Positions 1 to 7,094 of a DNA stretch of 20,885 bases are shown here, one piece after another. Every line of letters begins with the position of its first letter. The stretch's first letter is position 1. The position numbers were made by a program, and so were the translations under genes. The notes beneath the pieces are model-generated. The model searched no databases. It was not told where the DNA came from and saw nothing but the letters and a program-made list of their open reading frames with translations. The DNA is taken from contig CAKPVJ010000035.1 in the NCBI GenBank assembly GCA_934193515.1, forward strand, positions 1 through 20,885, written 5' to 3'. This DNA comes from an uncultured Megasphaera sp. (GTDB lineage Bacteria; Bacillota; Negativicutes; Veillonellales; Megasphaeraceae).

Positions 1-77
1 CTAGAAAATGTCTTGGCTACAAAACACCCTATGAGGTCTATTTTTCAAAAACGTTGCACTTGACTTGACAATTCATC
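1..77 (+). mobile_element. 3' end of an IS30-family insertion sequence (partial)
   Basis: Reading frame 3 (bases 3-68) encodes RKCLGYKTPYEVYFSKTLHL then T and a TGA stop. This is the characteristic C-terminus of IS30-family DDE transposases (RKxLGYKTPxEVF pattern). The window starts inside the gene, so only about 21 codons are visible. The end of the element, with its terminal inverted repeat, should lie just past the stop, around 70-80. I cannot fix the exact edge because the other end is outside the window. The element abuts a truncated GGDEF gene on the opposite strand. An IS at a sequence edge is also where draft assemblies often break. Confidence 0.75.
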
Positions 78-576
78 TATTAATAAATGCCATGCTAAAA
101 GGCTGCTTCTGTTCCCACAGTTTCTTGGCGGCCTTTCGATAGGCTCTGCGATTTCCTATGCCCGTTAGATAATCCGTATTGACGGCTCTTTCCATTTCCG
201 TATGATAGCGTTCCAACTGCATAATCATTTCATTAAATGCCGTTGAAAAATCTCCCAGCATCGATACACGCTAGGCATAATCGCCGGCCGTTACCCGTTT
301 GGCTACCCAGACGAGATGTTTCATCGTACTTTGCAGGCTTTTACCGGGCGCGGCAAAGGGATTTTGGGAATCACAGCTGGCATTGTCTATATTTCCTTCG
401 GCCAATGCGGTTAGATACGTTCTTACTTCCTGAATACAAGTTCCTAAATATGCCAAATATGAAGCTAGTTCTTGCGTATCTTCCGACAACGCCGTTTTAT
501 CCAGTTTTGCTGTTTCTGTATGCAACAGCAATTCTTTGATGTAGTTTACATAGATTTGCACATCATTCTGATTCAT
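78..576 (-). pseudogene. Diguanylate cyclase gene broken by a nonsense codon and an IS
   Basis: The minus strand reads in one frame from ATG at 576 through a helical N-terminal region and a HAMP-like stretch (GKSLQSTMKHLVW...VTAGDYA). It then meets TAG at 271-273 and continues in the same frame with RVSMLGDFSTAFNEM, a coiled linker and the start of a GGDEF domain (DYLTGIGNRRAYRKA). It stops at MAFINR where the IS30 end begins. The catalytic GGDEF motif is absent. Homologous linkers usually read GDYxQRVxxxGDFSxAFN, so the TAG most simply derives from CAG (Gln). The gene starts 14 bp inside the upstream V4R gene, with AAAGGATG as ribosome site, so the two were a translationally coupled sensor/output pair. 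With two lesions it should make no c-di-GMP. Confidence 0.8.
271..273 (-). other. In-frame TAG inside the GGDEF pseudogene
   Basis: On the minus strand, GCC TAG CGT joins two stretches that are both recognisable protein in the same frame: a HAMP-like segment before and a linker plus GGDEF start after. No frameshift is needed to connect them. A single C-to-T change from CAG would explain it. Confidence 0.75.
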
Positions 577-1111
577 CCGTCACACATCCTTTAAACCGGC
601 ACACACGGTTGCCGTTCGCCCAGCATTCTACTTCCCGTACGGTATAGTTTTGTTTGGTGTACGAATGGAGAATTCCTGCCAAAAACCCTTCATCATATTT
701 ACATACGAGTTCATTGGAAACAGGAAGACCGCTGCAATCTAAATCTTCATGTACCGTAATGACGACTTCGCCTTTTTTGAAATCTGTTTCTTCCATGCGG
801 AGAATGCCAATCTTTAACTGTTCTATAGTTTGTATCAACGTACGGATAAACGTGCTTTCATCAGCATCCAGAGGAAGTACATGCACAGCGAATTCACTGC
901 CTGCTTTAAAACCGGCTTGACGAAATAATTCGTCGGCCTTTTCTTTACCAAAGTTCTTGCAAAGCACGTCATTCATACTGTATGCCAGCATACGATATAC
1001 CAAAACCGGCATCGTTTCGCCCAAATGTTTGCGGCCTTCTTTGATATTTCCCAGGGTATCCCAAGAAAACATATCATGACTTTGCGGATTTATCTTTTTT
1101 ACCGGCATCAT
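563..1111 (-). CDS. V4R-domain (4-vinyl reductase-like) sensor protein
   Basis: About 182 residues, soluble, no signal peptide. The C-terminal half matches the V4R domain, a small-ligand-binding module: CKYDEGFLAGIL, then VREVECWANGNRVCRFKGC. The closing CxANGxxxCxF pattern with its paired cysteines is typical. The N-terminal part (DTLGNIKEGRKHLGETMPVLVYRML) resembles the helical region before V4R in stand-alone sensors. I chose the ATG at 1111 because AAAGGAGAGG lies just upstream; the reading frame extends 11 codons further but with no ribosome site. The stop overlaps the start of the broken GGDEF gene by 14 bp, so this was probably the sensory half of a c-di-GMP pair. Its ligand is unknown. 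With the partner broken it may be an orphan. Confidence 0.75.
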   Translation of the reverse strand: MMPVKKINPQSHDMFSWDTLGNIKEGRKHLGETMPVLVYRMLAYSMNDVLCKNFGKEKADELFRQAGFKAGSEFAVHVLPLDADESTFIRTLIQTIEQLKIGILRMEETDFKKGEVVITVHEDLDCSGLPVSNELVCKYDEGFLAGILHSYTKQNYTVREVECWANGNRVCRFKGCVTDESE

Positions 1112-1167
1112 GTATGTCCTCTCCTTTTGTCTATGTATAAACATATATTTTCATTGTATTTCTTTTT

Positions 1168-1196
1168 ATTATACGGATTTTAGGCCCAAAATTCAA
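1168..1196 (-). promoter_or_regulatory. Promoter of the V4R gene
   Basis: On the minus strand, TTGAAT (1191-1196) and TATAAT (1168-1173) are separated by 17 bp, a good sigma-A match, followed by a leader of about 50 nt to the ATG at 1111. Confidence 0.55.
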
Positions 1197-1227
1197 TCTA
1201 TACAAAAAAATTACTCCGTTTATAGCA

Positions 1228-1266
1228 AAAAGCGAATTATCGTCAGTATGACAATAATTCGCTTTT
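1228..1266 (-). terminator. Terminator after the Rrf2 gene
   Basis: Arms 1228-1245 and 1249-1266 form an 18-bp stem around a 3-nt loop (GTA). The one mismatch becomes a G-U pair in the minus-strand RNA. The stem ends in an AAAA/TTTT tract, so it can act as an intrinsic terminator for the Rrf2 gene that ends at 1288. Confidence 0.7.
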
Positions 1267-1287
1267 CGCTTTTAGTTATATATACTG

Positions 1288-1728
1288 TTATTTGGCAGAA
1301 GCCACTTCTTTTTTTATGTCTGCCGCTACATCAGCGACTGTAATCCGACGCAACTGCGTTTCCATCGCATCCTGCACTTGCCGAAGCCTGCCATCCATCG
1401 CGTAATGGATGTTTCTGCCTACAGGACACTGCATATTCGGTTTCTCGTGAAAGTGAAACAGCCCTTTATCATCAATGCATTCTACGGCTTTATACACATC
1501 ATAGAATGTAATGTTGTCCAGTTTTTTAGCTAAACAAATACCACTTTTCCCCTGGCTGCTTTCGATAATACCGACTGCCTTTAAATTTCCCATCACCTGT
1601 CTTACAATAACGGGATTTGCCCCGACACTTCCTGCAAGAAAACTACTGGTCACTTTCATGCTGTCCTTAAAATAGTCAATTGCCGTAATAATGTGCACTG
1701 CGATGGTAAATTTACTCGTAATCTGCAT
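1288..1728 (-). CDS. Rrf2-family transcriptional regulator (YwnA-like)
   Basis: 146 residues. The N-terminal winged-helix matches Rrf2 proteins: FTIAVHIITAI, then VTSSFLAGSVGANPVIVRQVM (recognition helix region) and the wing GIIESSQGKSGICLAK. The C-terminal part has QCPVGRNIHYAMDGRL, as in the YwnA subgroup. Cysteines are at about 65, 84 and 101 and do not form the closely spaced trio that holds an Fe-S cluster in IscR/NsrR. It is therefore probably an apo-type or redox/ligand sensor. GAGGAGG lies five bases before the ATG. It lies downstream of the exported MBL-like gene but has its own promoter. Targets are unknown; autoregulation or control of the neighbour is possible but not shown. Confidence 0.85.
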   Translation of the reverse strand: MQITSKFTIAVHIITAIDYFKDSMKVTSSFLAGSVGANPVIVRQVMGNLKAVGIIESSQGKSGICLAKKLDNITFYDVYKAVECIDDKGLFHFHEKPNMQCPVGRNIHYAMDGRLRQVQDAMETQLRRITVADVAADIKKEVASAK

Positions 1729-1748
1729 AGCATCCTCCTCTTGCTTAT

Positions 1749-1777
1749 ACCATACAGACTTAAGAGAAAGATGTCAA
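1749..1777 (-). promoter_or_regulatory. Promoter of the Rrf2-family regulator
   Basis: Minus strand TTGACA (1772-1777), 17-bp spacer, TATGGT (1749-1754), then a very short leader with GAGGAGG before the ATG at 1728. Confidence 0.65.
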
Positions 1778-1850
1778 TACAAAAATCATAAGTGTCCTAT
1801 CTTATTCCAAGATCTACTCATCGTTGATTGCAGTGTATCCCTGAAACAAA

Positions 1851-3221
1851 TCAGAAGCCCTGTTTAGCTCCCGTAACTGGCATCGGAGAATAATGAACAT
1901 GAACGATTTTCCAACCCGTATTAGTACGGTTGTATACTTGTGTTTCACGGCCATGAGTCGTTATTTCTGTCCCATCGGAACGGTACACTGCGGGAAAATC
2001 CCAATAGAATACAGCAACCGCCATATCACCATACACTTGTACATTGATATTTTTAACATAGAGATGCCGTTTGCTGAAATGGTCGTGCATCGTCTTGCCA
2101 TAGAAATGATCGCGAATCGCATTCCAGCCATATTCATTGCCGCGCGGATGAACAAAGGTCGTACGATCATCGGTTTGCCAAATTTCAGCAGCTTCTTTGA
2201 GATCATAGTTAGTAATAGAATCAGCGTATTTATGAATAACATCCGTAATAGCGGCTATGTCTTGTGCAGAACCCGTATTTGGCATGCTGGGCATTGTCTT
2301 TGCTGCGAACAGTGCATCCGCACTCATGGTAAGATAATTTTCGCCTTCATAATTAGGAAATGCTGCTTTGACCTTCTTGATGAATTCCCCTTTATCGGAA
2401 CTGCTAAATACAAGATCCTTAATGCGGCGTAAATAAGTAAGCTTTGCTGCAACAGCATCCTGCCCTTCCGGTTCATGATGCCCCGTCAAAATTAGGTTAT
2501 ATCCCTGTTTCTGATAGTTCTTCATATCGGCAATTTCATGGTCTATATAATCAACCGTTGGCAAGATATTATGCACGTTGCTGCCAAGCATATGACGATA
2601 TACGACATGAATAGCCGGAATTTCAACACTGTAATCAGCATCAGCTGTGTTGAGAATTTTGAAATCGATACCAGCAAGATGCAGCGTCTCTCCCTCTTTC
2701 ACAAGCGTAACTTGTTCCGGTAAATTTGTATCCACTGTATCGCCAAATGTTTTGACAAATTGATTGGTTAAAGCTGTCACGCCGCCGTCTTTTCCCCAGC
2801 TTTTAAGGGCAGATGCAGTGGCATAAATAGGCGCGTCTGCATAGGTATTCCAACCATTGGGATGATAGGAAAGCAATTTTCCGGCAACAGGCTTATTCAA
2901 CGAATGAATATAATCATTCCATTCGTTGATATTATTCTTAAATGCTGTAGATTCAAGAATGACGACACCGTCGAGTCCTTCTACAAGATAACATTCATCC
3001 TGTAAGACATCATTCGTACGATATGCGTGTAACTTGATTGTACCGTAATCATACGTCGTAACCGTTCCAAATTGCAGATTTTTTGTAGAATGTGTCGGTT
3101 GCTGTACCGTTGCGGACGGTTCCGAAAGTGCTGCATACGCAGGGGCGGCATACAGTGACGATGCTCCCGTAAGAAGAGTGACCGCTAACAATACAGCGAG
3201 GATGGATTTGGATTGTTTCAT
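1851..3221 (-). CDS. Exported MBL-fold-like protein with C-terminal SnoaL-like domain
   Basis: 456 residues. Residues 1-30 are a Sec signal peptide (lysine-rich start, ILAVLLAVTLLTG core, cleavage likely after APAYA). Residues about 50-300 resemble a metallo-beta-lactamase fold: YLVEGLDGVVILES then VAGKLLSYHPNGWNTYAD. The zinc motif HxHxDH is degenerate, with only H120 kept in the expected place, so hydrolase activity is doubtful unless GHHEPEG near 248 helps bind metal. Residues about 320-450 look like an NTF2/SnoaL-type domain: DYDLKEAAEIW-like start, VQVYGDMAVAVFYWDF and the ending TGWKIVHVHYSP. Such domains bind small ligands or mediate association. The function is unknown; it should act outside the membrane. 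The promoter carries a conspicuous pair of operators, so expression is probably tightly controlled. Confidence 0.7.
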   Translation of the reverse strand: MKQSKSILAVLLAVTLLTGASSLYAAPAYAALSEPSATVQQPTHSTKNLQFGTVTTYDYGTIKLHAYRTNDVLQDECYLVEGLDGVVILESTAFKNNINEWNDYIHSLNKPVAGKLLSYHPNGWNTYADAPIYATASALKSWGKDGGVTALTNQFVKTFGDTVDTNLPEQVTLVKEGETLHLAGIDFKILNTADADYSVEIPAIHVVYRHMLGSNVHNILPTVDYIDHEIADMKNYQKQGYNLILTGHHEPEGQDAVAAKLTYLRRIKDLVFSSSDKGEFIKKVKAAFPNYEGENYLTMSADALFAAKTMPSMPNTGSAQDIAAITDVIHKYADSITNYDLKEAAEIWQTDDRTTFVHPRGNEYGWNAIRDHFYGKTMHDHFSKRHLYVKNINVQVYGDMAVAVFYWDFPAVYRSDGTEITTHGRETQVYNRTNTGWKIVHVHYSPMPVTGAKQGF

Positions 3222-3240
3222 GATAAAGTCTCCTTATAAA

Positions 3241-3285
3241 ATATACTGCTACTTGTAAATTTTATTATTACAAGTAGCAGTATAT
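3241..3285. promoter_or_regulatory. Operator 2: 18-bp perfect inverted repeat
   Basis: Arms 3241-3258 and 3268-3285 are perfect inverted repeats around a 9-bp AT-rich centre. The core is ACTTGT-N13-ACAAGT at 3251-3275. It overlaps the -10 box and the start of the leader of the exported MBL-like gene. It has no T-tract after it, so an operator is more likely than a terminator, although the RNA could also form a hairpin. Confidence 0.7.
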
Positions 3286-3307
3286 CAAGGGTCTTTAGAC
3301 TTGTCAA
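3279..3307 (-). promoter_or_regulatory. Promoter of the exported MBL-like gene
   Basis: Minus strand consensus -35 TTGACA (3302-3307), 17-bp spacer and -10 TATACT (3279-3284). The -35 lies inside operator 1 and the -10 inside the outer arm of operator 2, which implies repression by occlusion. Confidence 0.75.
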
Positions 3308-3323
3308 TATTTTATTTACAAGT
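3299..3323. promoter_or_regulatory. Operator 1: ACTTGT-N13-ACAAGT over the -35 box
   Basis: ACTTGT at 3299-3304 and ACAAGT at 3318-3323 with 13 AT-rich bases between. Half-sites, spacing and overall length match operator 2, whose centre is 48 bp away. The cognate regulator is not identifiable from the window. Confidence 0.7.
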
Positions 3324-3412
3324 TTCTTTGTTTCCTACGCCATCCTATATAGCCATCCCTATGTATGTGCAACGTGTATTGTCCTGTGCGTTGATGATCG
3401 TGTATATCCTTC

Positions 3413-4186
3413 TTATATAAAAATTTCGGATTCAGCATATAATGCGGCTTTGCCTCGCAATATGGTACGTGCTCCGGCATACGTGCAATATAGCACGCCG
3501 CCGCGTTTAGACGCCTGATATGCGGTAAATTCGGTTTTGCCGGTCTGGTTTGCCCAATAGGGAATGACATGACAATGTCCGCGTCCGCAAACGGGATCTT
3601 CGGCTACGTTGCATTTTGGCACAAAACTGCGGGTCACGCAGTCATAGGTGCTGCCCGGTGCCGTAATGTGTAAACATACGCCATCTATCTGCCGGATGAT
3701 TTCTTGATTAGGCTGTACGTTCCGTACTTGTTCTTCATTTTCTAACACGCAGACCATATCTGCGCCATAGTATGCGGCAATCGGTTGGATTCCCAAGGCG
3801 GCTGTCATTTGTTCTGTCACTGGAACTTGTTTTAGCTGAAACGATGGAAAATCCATCATCAGCAGTTCGCCTTGCTTTTCTACAGTCAGCCGGCCGCTAA
3901 GCGTGTCAAACGCGATTTTTTGCTGGTTCGGTTCATAAAAACGCATAATGATATAGGCTGTAGCCAGCGTAGCATGCCCACAAAGCTCTACTTCGCCGCC
4001 CGGCGTAAACCAGCGCAGATGATAGACTTCCCCCTCTTTGACGGCAAAAGCCGTTTCAGATAGATTATTTTCAATCGCGATAGACTGCATCGTATCTTCA
4101 TCAAGCCAGTGCTCCATCACACAAACAGCAGCAGGATTTCCACTAAACACCTTATCCGTAAATGCATCTACAATATATTGTTTCAT
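3413..4186 (-). CDS. PhzF-family isomerase/epimerase
   Basis: 257 residues from the chosen ATG; the open frame runs 17 codons further upstream but without a ribosome site, while AAAGG lies about 11 bases before this ATG. Family hallmarks: opening MKQYIVDAFTDKVFSGNPAAVCVM, general-base glutamate in NNLSETAF (about residue 44), FTPGGEVELCGHATLA in the first half, and EDPVCGRGHCHVIPYW in the second half, where most members read EDPVTGSAHC. The family has a diaminopimelate-epimerase-like fold and catalyses proton shifts on unknown small substrates; the phenazine enzyme PhzF is its named member. No other phenazine gene is present, so a phenazine role is not supported. It lies 64 nt downstream of the GGDEF gene and could share its transcript. 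Confidence 0.85.
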   Translation of the reverse strand: MKQYIVDAFTDKVFSGNPAAVCVMEHWLDEDTMQSIAIENNLSETAFAVKEGEVYHLRWFTPGGEVELCGHATLATAYIIMRFYEPNQQKIAFDTLSGRLTVEKQGELLMMDFPSFQLKQVPVTEQMTAALGIQPIAAYYGADMVCVLENEEQVRNVQPNQEIIRQIDGVCLHITAPGSTYDCVTRSFVPKCNVAEDPVCGRGHCHVIPYWANQTGKTEFTAYQASKRGGVLYCTYAGARTILRGKAALYAESEIFI

Positions 4187-4250
4187 ACATGTCACAACCT
4201 TTCTAAATACATATGTCATGTTTTGATATTCGACCACTCATATATATGAA

Positions 4251-5318
4251 TTATGAGTTATTATTTTCATCTGCTAACTGCATCGCGCGGCTTTCTTTCA
4301 TGGCCATTTTATGTTGATACATATTGTGATCGGCTTTTTCAAACAATACCTTCATCGTCACTTTTTCTGCATACCATGAGGTATGGGCTTTGCCAACGGC
4401 ATAACTTATTTTCGTATCACTGCTTTTTTGATTAAATTGATTTACTTTTTCATGTAATGACGAAATAATCGTATCCAGCAAAGAGGCATCGGCGTGATTT
4501 AAAATAACAAGAAACTCATCGCCGCCAAATCGTCCTACAAAATGATATTCTGGAACCGACAGTCGCAGCATACGGGCGAAATTTTGAATCACGCTGTCAC
4601 CGGCAGCATGGCCCAAGGAGTCATTAATTTGTTTTAAATTATTCATATCAAACATCAGAATGCCTACCTGTTTATCCAGAAACTGGGCATTTCGCAGCTT
4701 CTTTTCACAGCTGCTTTTATTATCCAGTCCGGTCTGTATATCTACGTAGGCCGTTGTGGACAAGGTAGTGTATTTTTTACGCAGTCGAATAGACTGAAAA
4801 TGGTATACCAACAGAACCATAAGCAGCGTAGAAATATTGATTACCATACCGATTTCCAGCCATTCTAGTCGATTTGCCAAATGTTGACTGTATATTTCAG
4901 CGTCGCTAACGACGCGATCGGCCAAATGAAAATAGGTTTCGCTCATATCCAGCAAGTTGGTATTCCTGTATCCGGTTTGACGGCTTATCTGTATTTCCTC
5001 TTTCAGCGTTAACCAATACACGGAAAGGGTTTGTAAATCTTCTTGATATTGTTTATCTTCCAATTTAATCAGATGGTACTGACTGCCGCCATGCTGCAAT
5101 TCATCAAGAATGCCATCCAATTCTTTGATTAGACTATCATTCGGCATCGCCGCAATTTCCAGCTTGACGCCCCGCTGTGTCGCACCTCGTACAATACCGG
5201 CATAATTAACGACTCTGGCAGTTCCCTGCAGCAACGAAAGCGTATAGATTGTGAAAAATACCAATGCGCTCAGTGTTACAATTAATACGGGTTCCAGGTA
5301 TTTCTTTAGTTTTTCCAC
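4251..5318 (-). CDS. Membrane-bound diguanylate cyclase (GGDEF)
   Basis: 355 residues from the GTG start at 5318, chosen because AAAGGAGA lies just upstream; the extra 35 codons of open frame to an ATG have no ribosome site. Layout: transmembrane helix at about 8-30, a helical extracytoplasmic sensor of about 125 residues, a second transmembrane helix at about 155-173 (MVINISTLLMVLLVYHF), then a GGDEF domain. Catalytic features are present: FDMNNLKQINDSLGHAAGD and RFGGDEF (about 265-269). This predicts synthesis of c-di-GMP from two GTP. The product-inhibition site RxxD before GGDEF is replaced by PEYH. The usual DxLTGxxNR is weakened to DIQTGLDNK. The signal sensed is unknown. It is the only intact GGDEF gene here, as the one at the left end is broken. 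Confidence 0.85.
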   Translation of the reverse strand: MEKLKKYLEPVLIVTLSALVFFTIYTLSLLQGTARVVNYAGIVRGATQRGVKLEIAAMPNDSLIKELDGILDELQHGGSQYHLIKLEDKQYQEDLQTLSVYWLTLKEEIQISRQTGYRNTNLLDMSETYFHLADRVVSDAEIYSQHLANRLEWLEIGMVINISTLLMVLLVYHFQSIRLRKKYTTLSTTAYVDIQTGLDNKSSCEKKLRNAQFLDKQVGILMFDMNNLKQINDSLGHAAGDSVIQNFARMLRLSVPEYHFVGRFGGDEFLVILNHADASLLDTIISSLHEKVNQFNQKSSDTKISYAVGKAHTSWYAEKVTMKVLFEKADHNMYQHKMAMKESRAMQLADENNNS

Positions 5319-5621
5319 ACGAGCATCTCCTTTATTTGATACAGATAAATATGCTGTATTGTACCACAGGATATTCGTATTTTCAAAATAAAAAAATAAT
5401 CCATAGCTATACACTTGGCACATAGATTGTTTTTGTTTTTATTTTACGCATCATTAATTGCAGTTTTGTCATTTTATGTATTTATTCTTTATATCTATAA
5501 TAATTTAAGATTTTATTTACATTTTATAAAATTTATAATAGAATATAGCCATTGACTGATAGTTGTTTTTTATTTACAGCTATTATCATACAATAAAACA
5601 CATTCAAAGGAGAATGAAACT
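5319..5621. other. AT-rich divergent intergenic region before gdhA
   Basis: This 303-bp gap separates the divergent GGDEF and gdhA genes. It is very AT-rich, with runs of A/T over 5450-5560. I see the gdhA promoter (below) and the two ribosome sites. I see no gene, RNA or strong inverted repeat. Confidence 0.6.
5516..5544 (+). promoter_or_regulatory. Probable gdhA promoter
   Basis: TTTACA (5516-5521), 17-bp spacer, TAGAAT (5539-5544). The region is so AT-rich that other placements are possible, for example TACAAT near 5589. Confidence 0.4.
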
Positions 5622-6971
5622 ATGTCAGAAATGCAACAATACGTCGATGACGTTATGAAAATCATCAAACATCGAGATCCGGAACAGGCTGAATTTCAGC
5701 ATGCCGTATATGAAGTACTGAATTCTATCGTTCCTATGTTGGAAAAGGAACCTAAATATAAAAAACATCATATTTTGGAACGCATTGTTGAACCAGAACG
5801 TGTTATCATGTTCCGCGTACCTTGGGAAGATGATAAAGGCGTTGTTCATGTTAACCGCGGCTATCGTGTACAGGCCAACAGCTCCATTGGGCCGTACAAA
5901 GGCGGTTTGCGTTTTCATCCGAGTGTTAATTTGAGCATCCTCAAATTTCTCGCTTTTGAACAGATTTTCAAAAACGCCTTGACAGGTCTGCCTATCGGCG
6001 GCGGCAAAGGTGGCTCTGATTTTGATCCTAAAGGTAAATCCGATCGCGAAGTCATGCGTTTCTGCCAGAGCTTCATGAATGAATTATATCGTCATATTGG
6101 TCCAAACATCGACGTACCGGCTGGCGATATCGGCGTAGGCGCTCGGGAAATCGGTTTCTTGTATGGCCAGTACAAACGCATTCGCGATGCTTTCGATGCC
6201 GGCGTTCTCACAGGTAAAGGCATTGCCTATGGCGGCAGTTTTGCCCGTACAGAAGCAACAGGCTACGGACTGCTCTATTTTGTTCAGGATATGCTGGAAA
6301 ACAAGGGCATCTCTCTGAAGGATAAAACAGTTATTGTTTCCGGCGCTGGTAATGTCGCTATTTATGCTATGAAAAAAGCCCAAGCCTTAGGTGCCAAAGT
6401 TGTTACTTGCTCTGACTCTAACGGCTATGTATACGATCCCAACGGTATCGATGTCGCTGCGGTACAAACGATTAAAGAAGTACATCGCGGCCGTATTAAA
6501 GAATATATCAACATGCATCCGGAAGCAGAATATCATGAAAACAGCCGTGATGTCTGGAAAGTACCGGCTTTCGTCGCTCTTCCCTGCGCTACGCAGAGTG
6601 AAATCGATTTGGAATCCGCTAAAATTCTCGTCAAAAATGGCGTGAAAGCCATTGGCGAAGGTGCCAACATGCCATCCACATTAGAAGCAATGACATATTT
6701 CCAAGAACACGGCGTTCTCTTTGCTCCGGCAAAAGCAGCCAATGCCGGCGGTGTCGCTGTATCGGCTTTGGAAATGGCACAAAACTCAGAACGTATGGCT
6801 TGGACATTTGAAGAAGTAGATGGTAAACTTCGCGATATCATGAAAAATATCTTTGTTCAGTCCAAAGAAAATGCTGAAAAATACGGCGTTCCTGACAACT
6901 ATGTAGCAGGTGCTAATATTACAGCTTTCAAAAAAGTAGCCGATGTCATGATCGATCTCGGTTTAGTATAA
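5622..6971 (+). CDS. gdhA: Glutamate dehydrogenase, hexameric, probably NADP-dependent
   Basis: 449 residues, the usual length for the 50-kDa hexameric enzyme, which interconverts 2-oxoglutarate plus ammonia and glutamate. Substrate-site motifs are intact: GPYKGGLRFHP, the catalytic-lysine motif LPIGGGKGGSDFDPKGKSD and the catalytic aspartate region PAGDIGVGAREIG. The dinucleotide fold reads VSGAGNVAIYAMKKAQALGAKVVTCSDSNG; serine in CSDS after the second strand favours NADP, but this is not decisive. AAAGGAGA sits eight bases before the ATG. It is monocistronic, with its own terminator. It is probably the main ammonia-assimilating or glutamate-catabolic step of the host. Confidence 0.96.
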   Translation: MSEMQQYVDDVMKIIKHRDPEQAEFQHAVYEVLNSIVPMLEKEPKYKKHHILERIVEPERVIMFRVPWEDDKGVVHVNRGYRVQANSSIGPYKGGLRFHPSVNLSILKFLAFEQIFKNALTGLPIGGGKGGSDFDPKGKSDREVMRFCQSFMNELYRHIGPNIDVPAGDIGVGAREIGFLYGQYKRIRDAFDAGVLTGKGIAYGGSFARTEATGYGLLYFVQDMLENKGISLKDKTVIVSGAGNVAIYAMKKAQALGAKVVTCSDSNGYVYDPNGIDVAAVQTIKEVHRGRIKEYINMHPEAEYHENSRDVWKVPAFVALPCATQSEIDLESAKILVKNGVKAIGEGANMPSTLEAMTYFQEHGVLFAPAKAANAGGVAVSALEMAQNSERMAWTFEEVDGKLRDIMKNIFVQSKENAEKYGVPDNYVAGANITAFKKVADVMIDLGLV

Positions 6972-6998
6972 GCCGTATATCATTCACTGTTTAAATAC

Positions 6999-7040
6999 CA
7001 AAACCCCATTTGATTTTTTTAGAAGTCAACTGGGGTTTTG
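6999..7040 (+). terminator. gdhA terminator
   Basis: Arms 6999-7013 and 7026-7040 pair as CAAAACCCCA-TTGA with one mismatch around a T-rich loop; TTTTG follows the G-rich arm. It lies 27 bp after the gdhA stop. Confidence 0.75.
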
Positions 7041-7094
7041 TCTATGCAATACTATATGGATGTAATGCACATCTTTTGCTGTAATGGTTATTCG

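Noticed and set aside
271..273. Recoding of TAG as glutamine in this organism
   Set aside because: Other genes here (EFR1, cbiB) end in TAG in the normal way, and the GGDEF gene is also cut by an IS, so loss of function is the simpler reading.
1893..2432. Plus-strand open frame of 179 codons opposite the exported MBL-like gene
   Set aside because: Antisense to a gene with signal peptide and domain structure; no promoter or ribosome site of its own.
3413..4186. Phenazine biosynthesis locus
   Set aside because: Only a PhzF-like protein is present; the family is broad and no other phz gene lies in the window.
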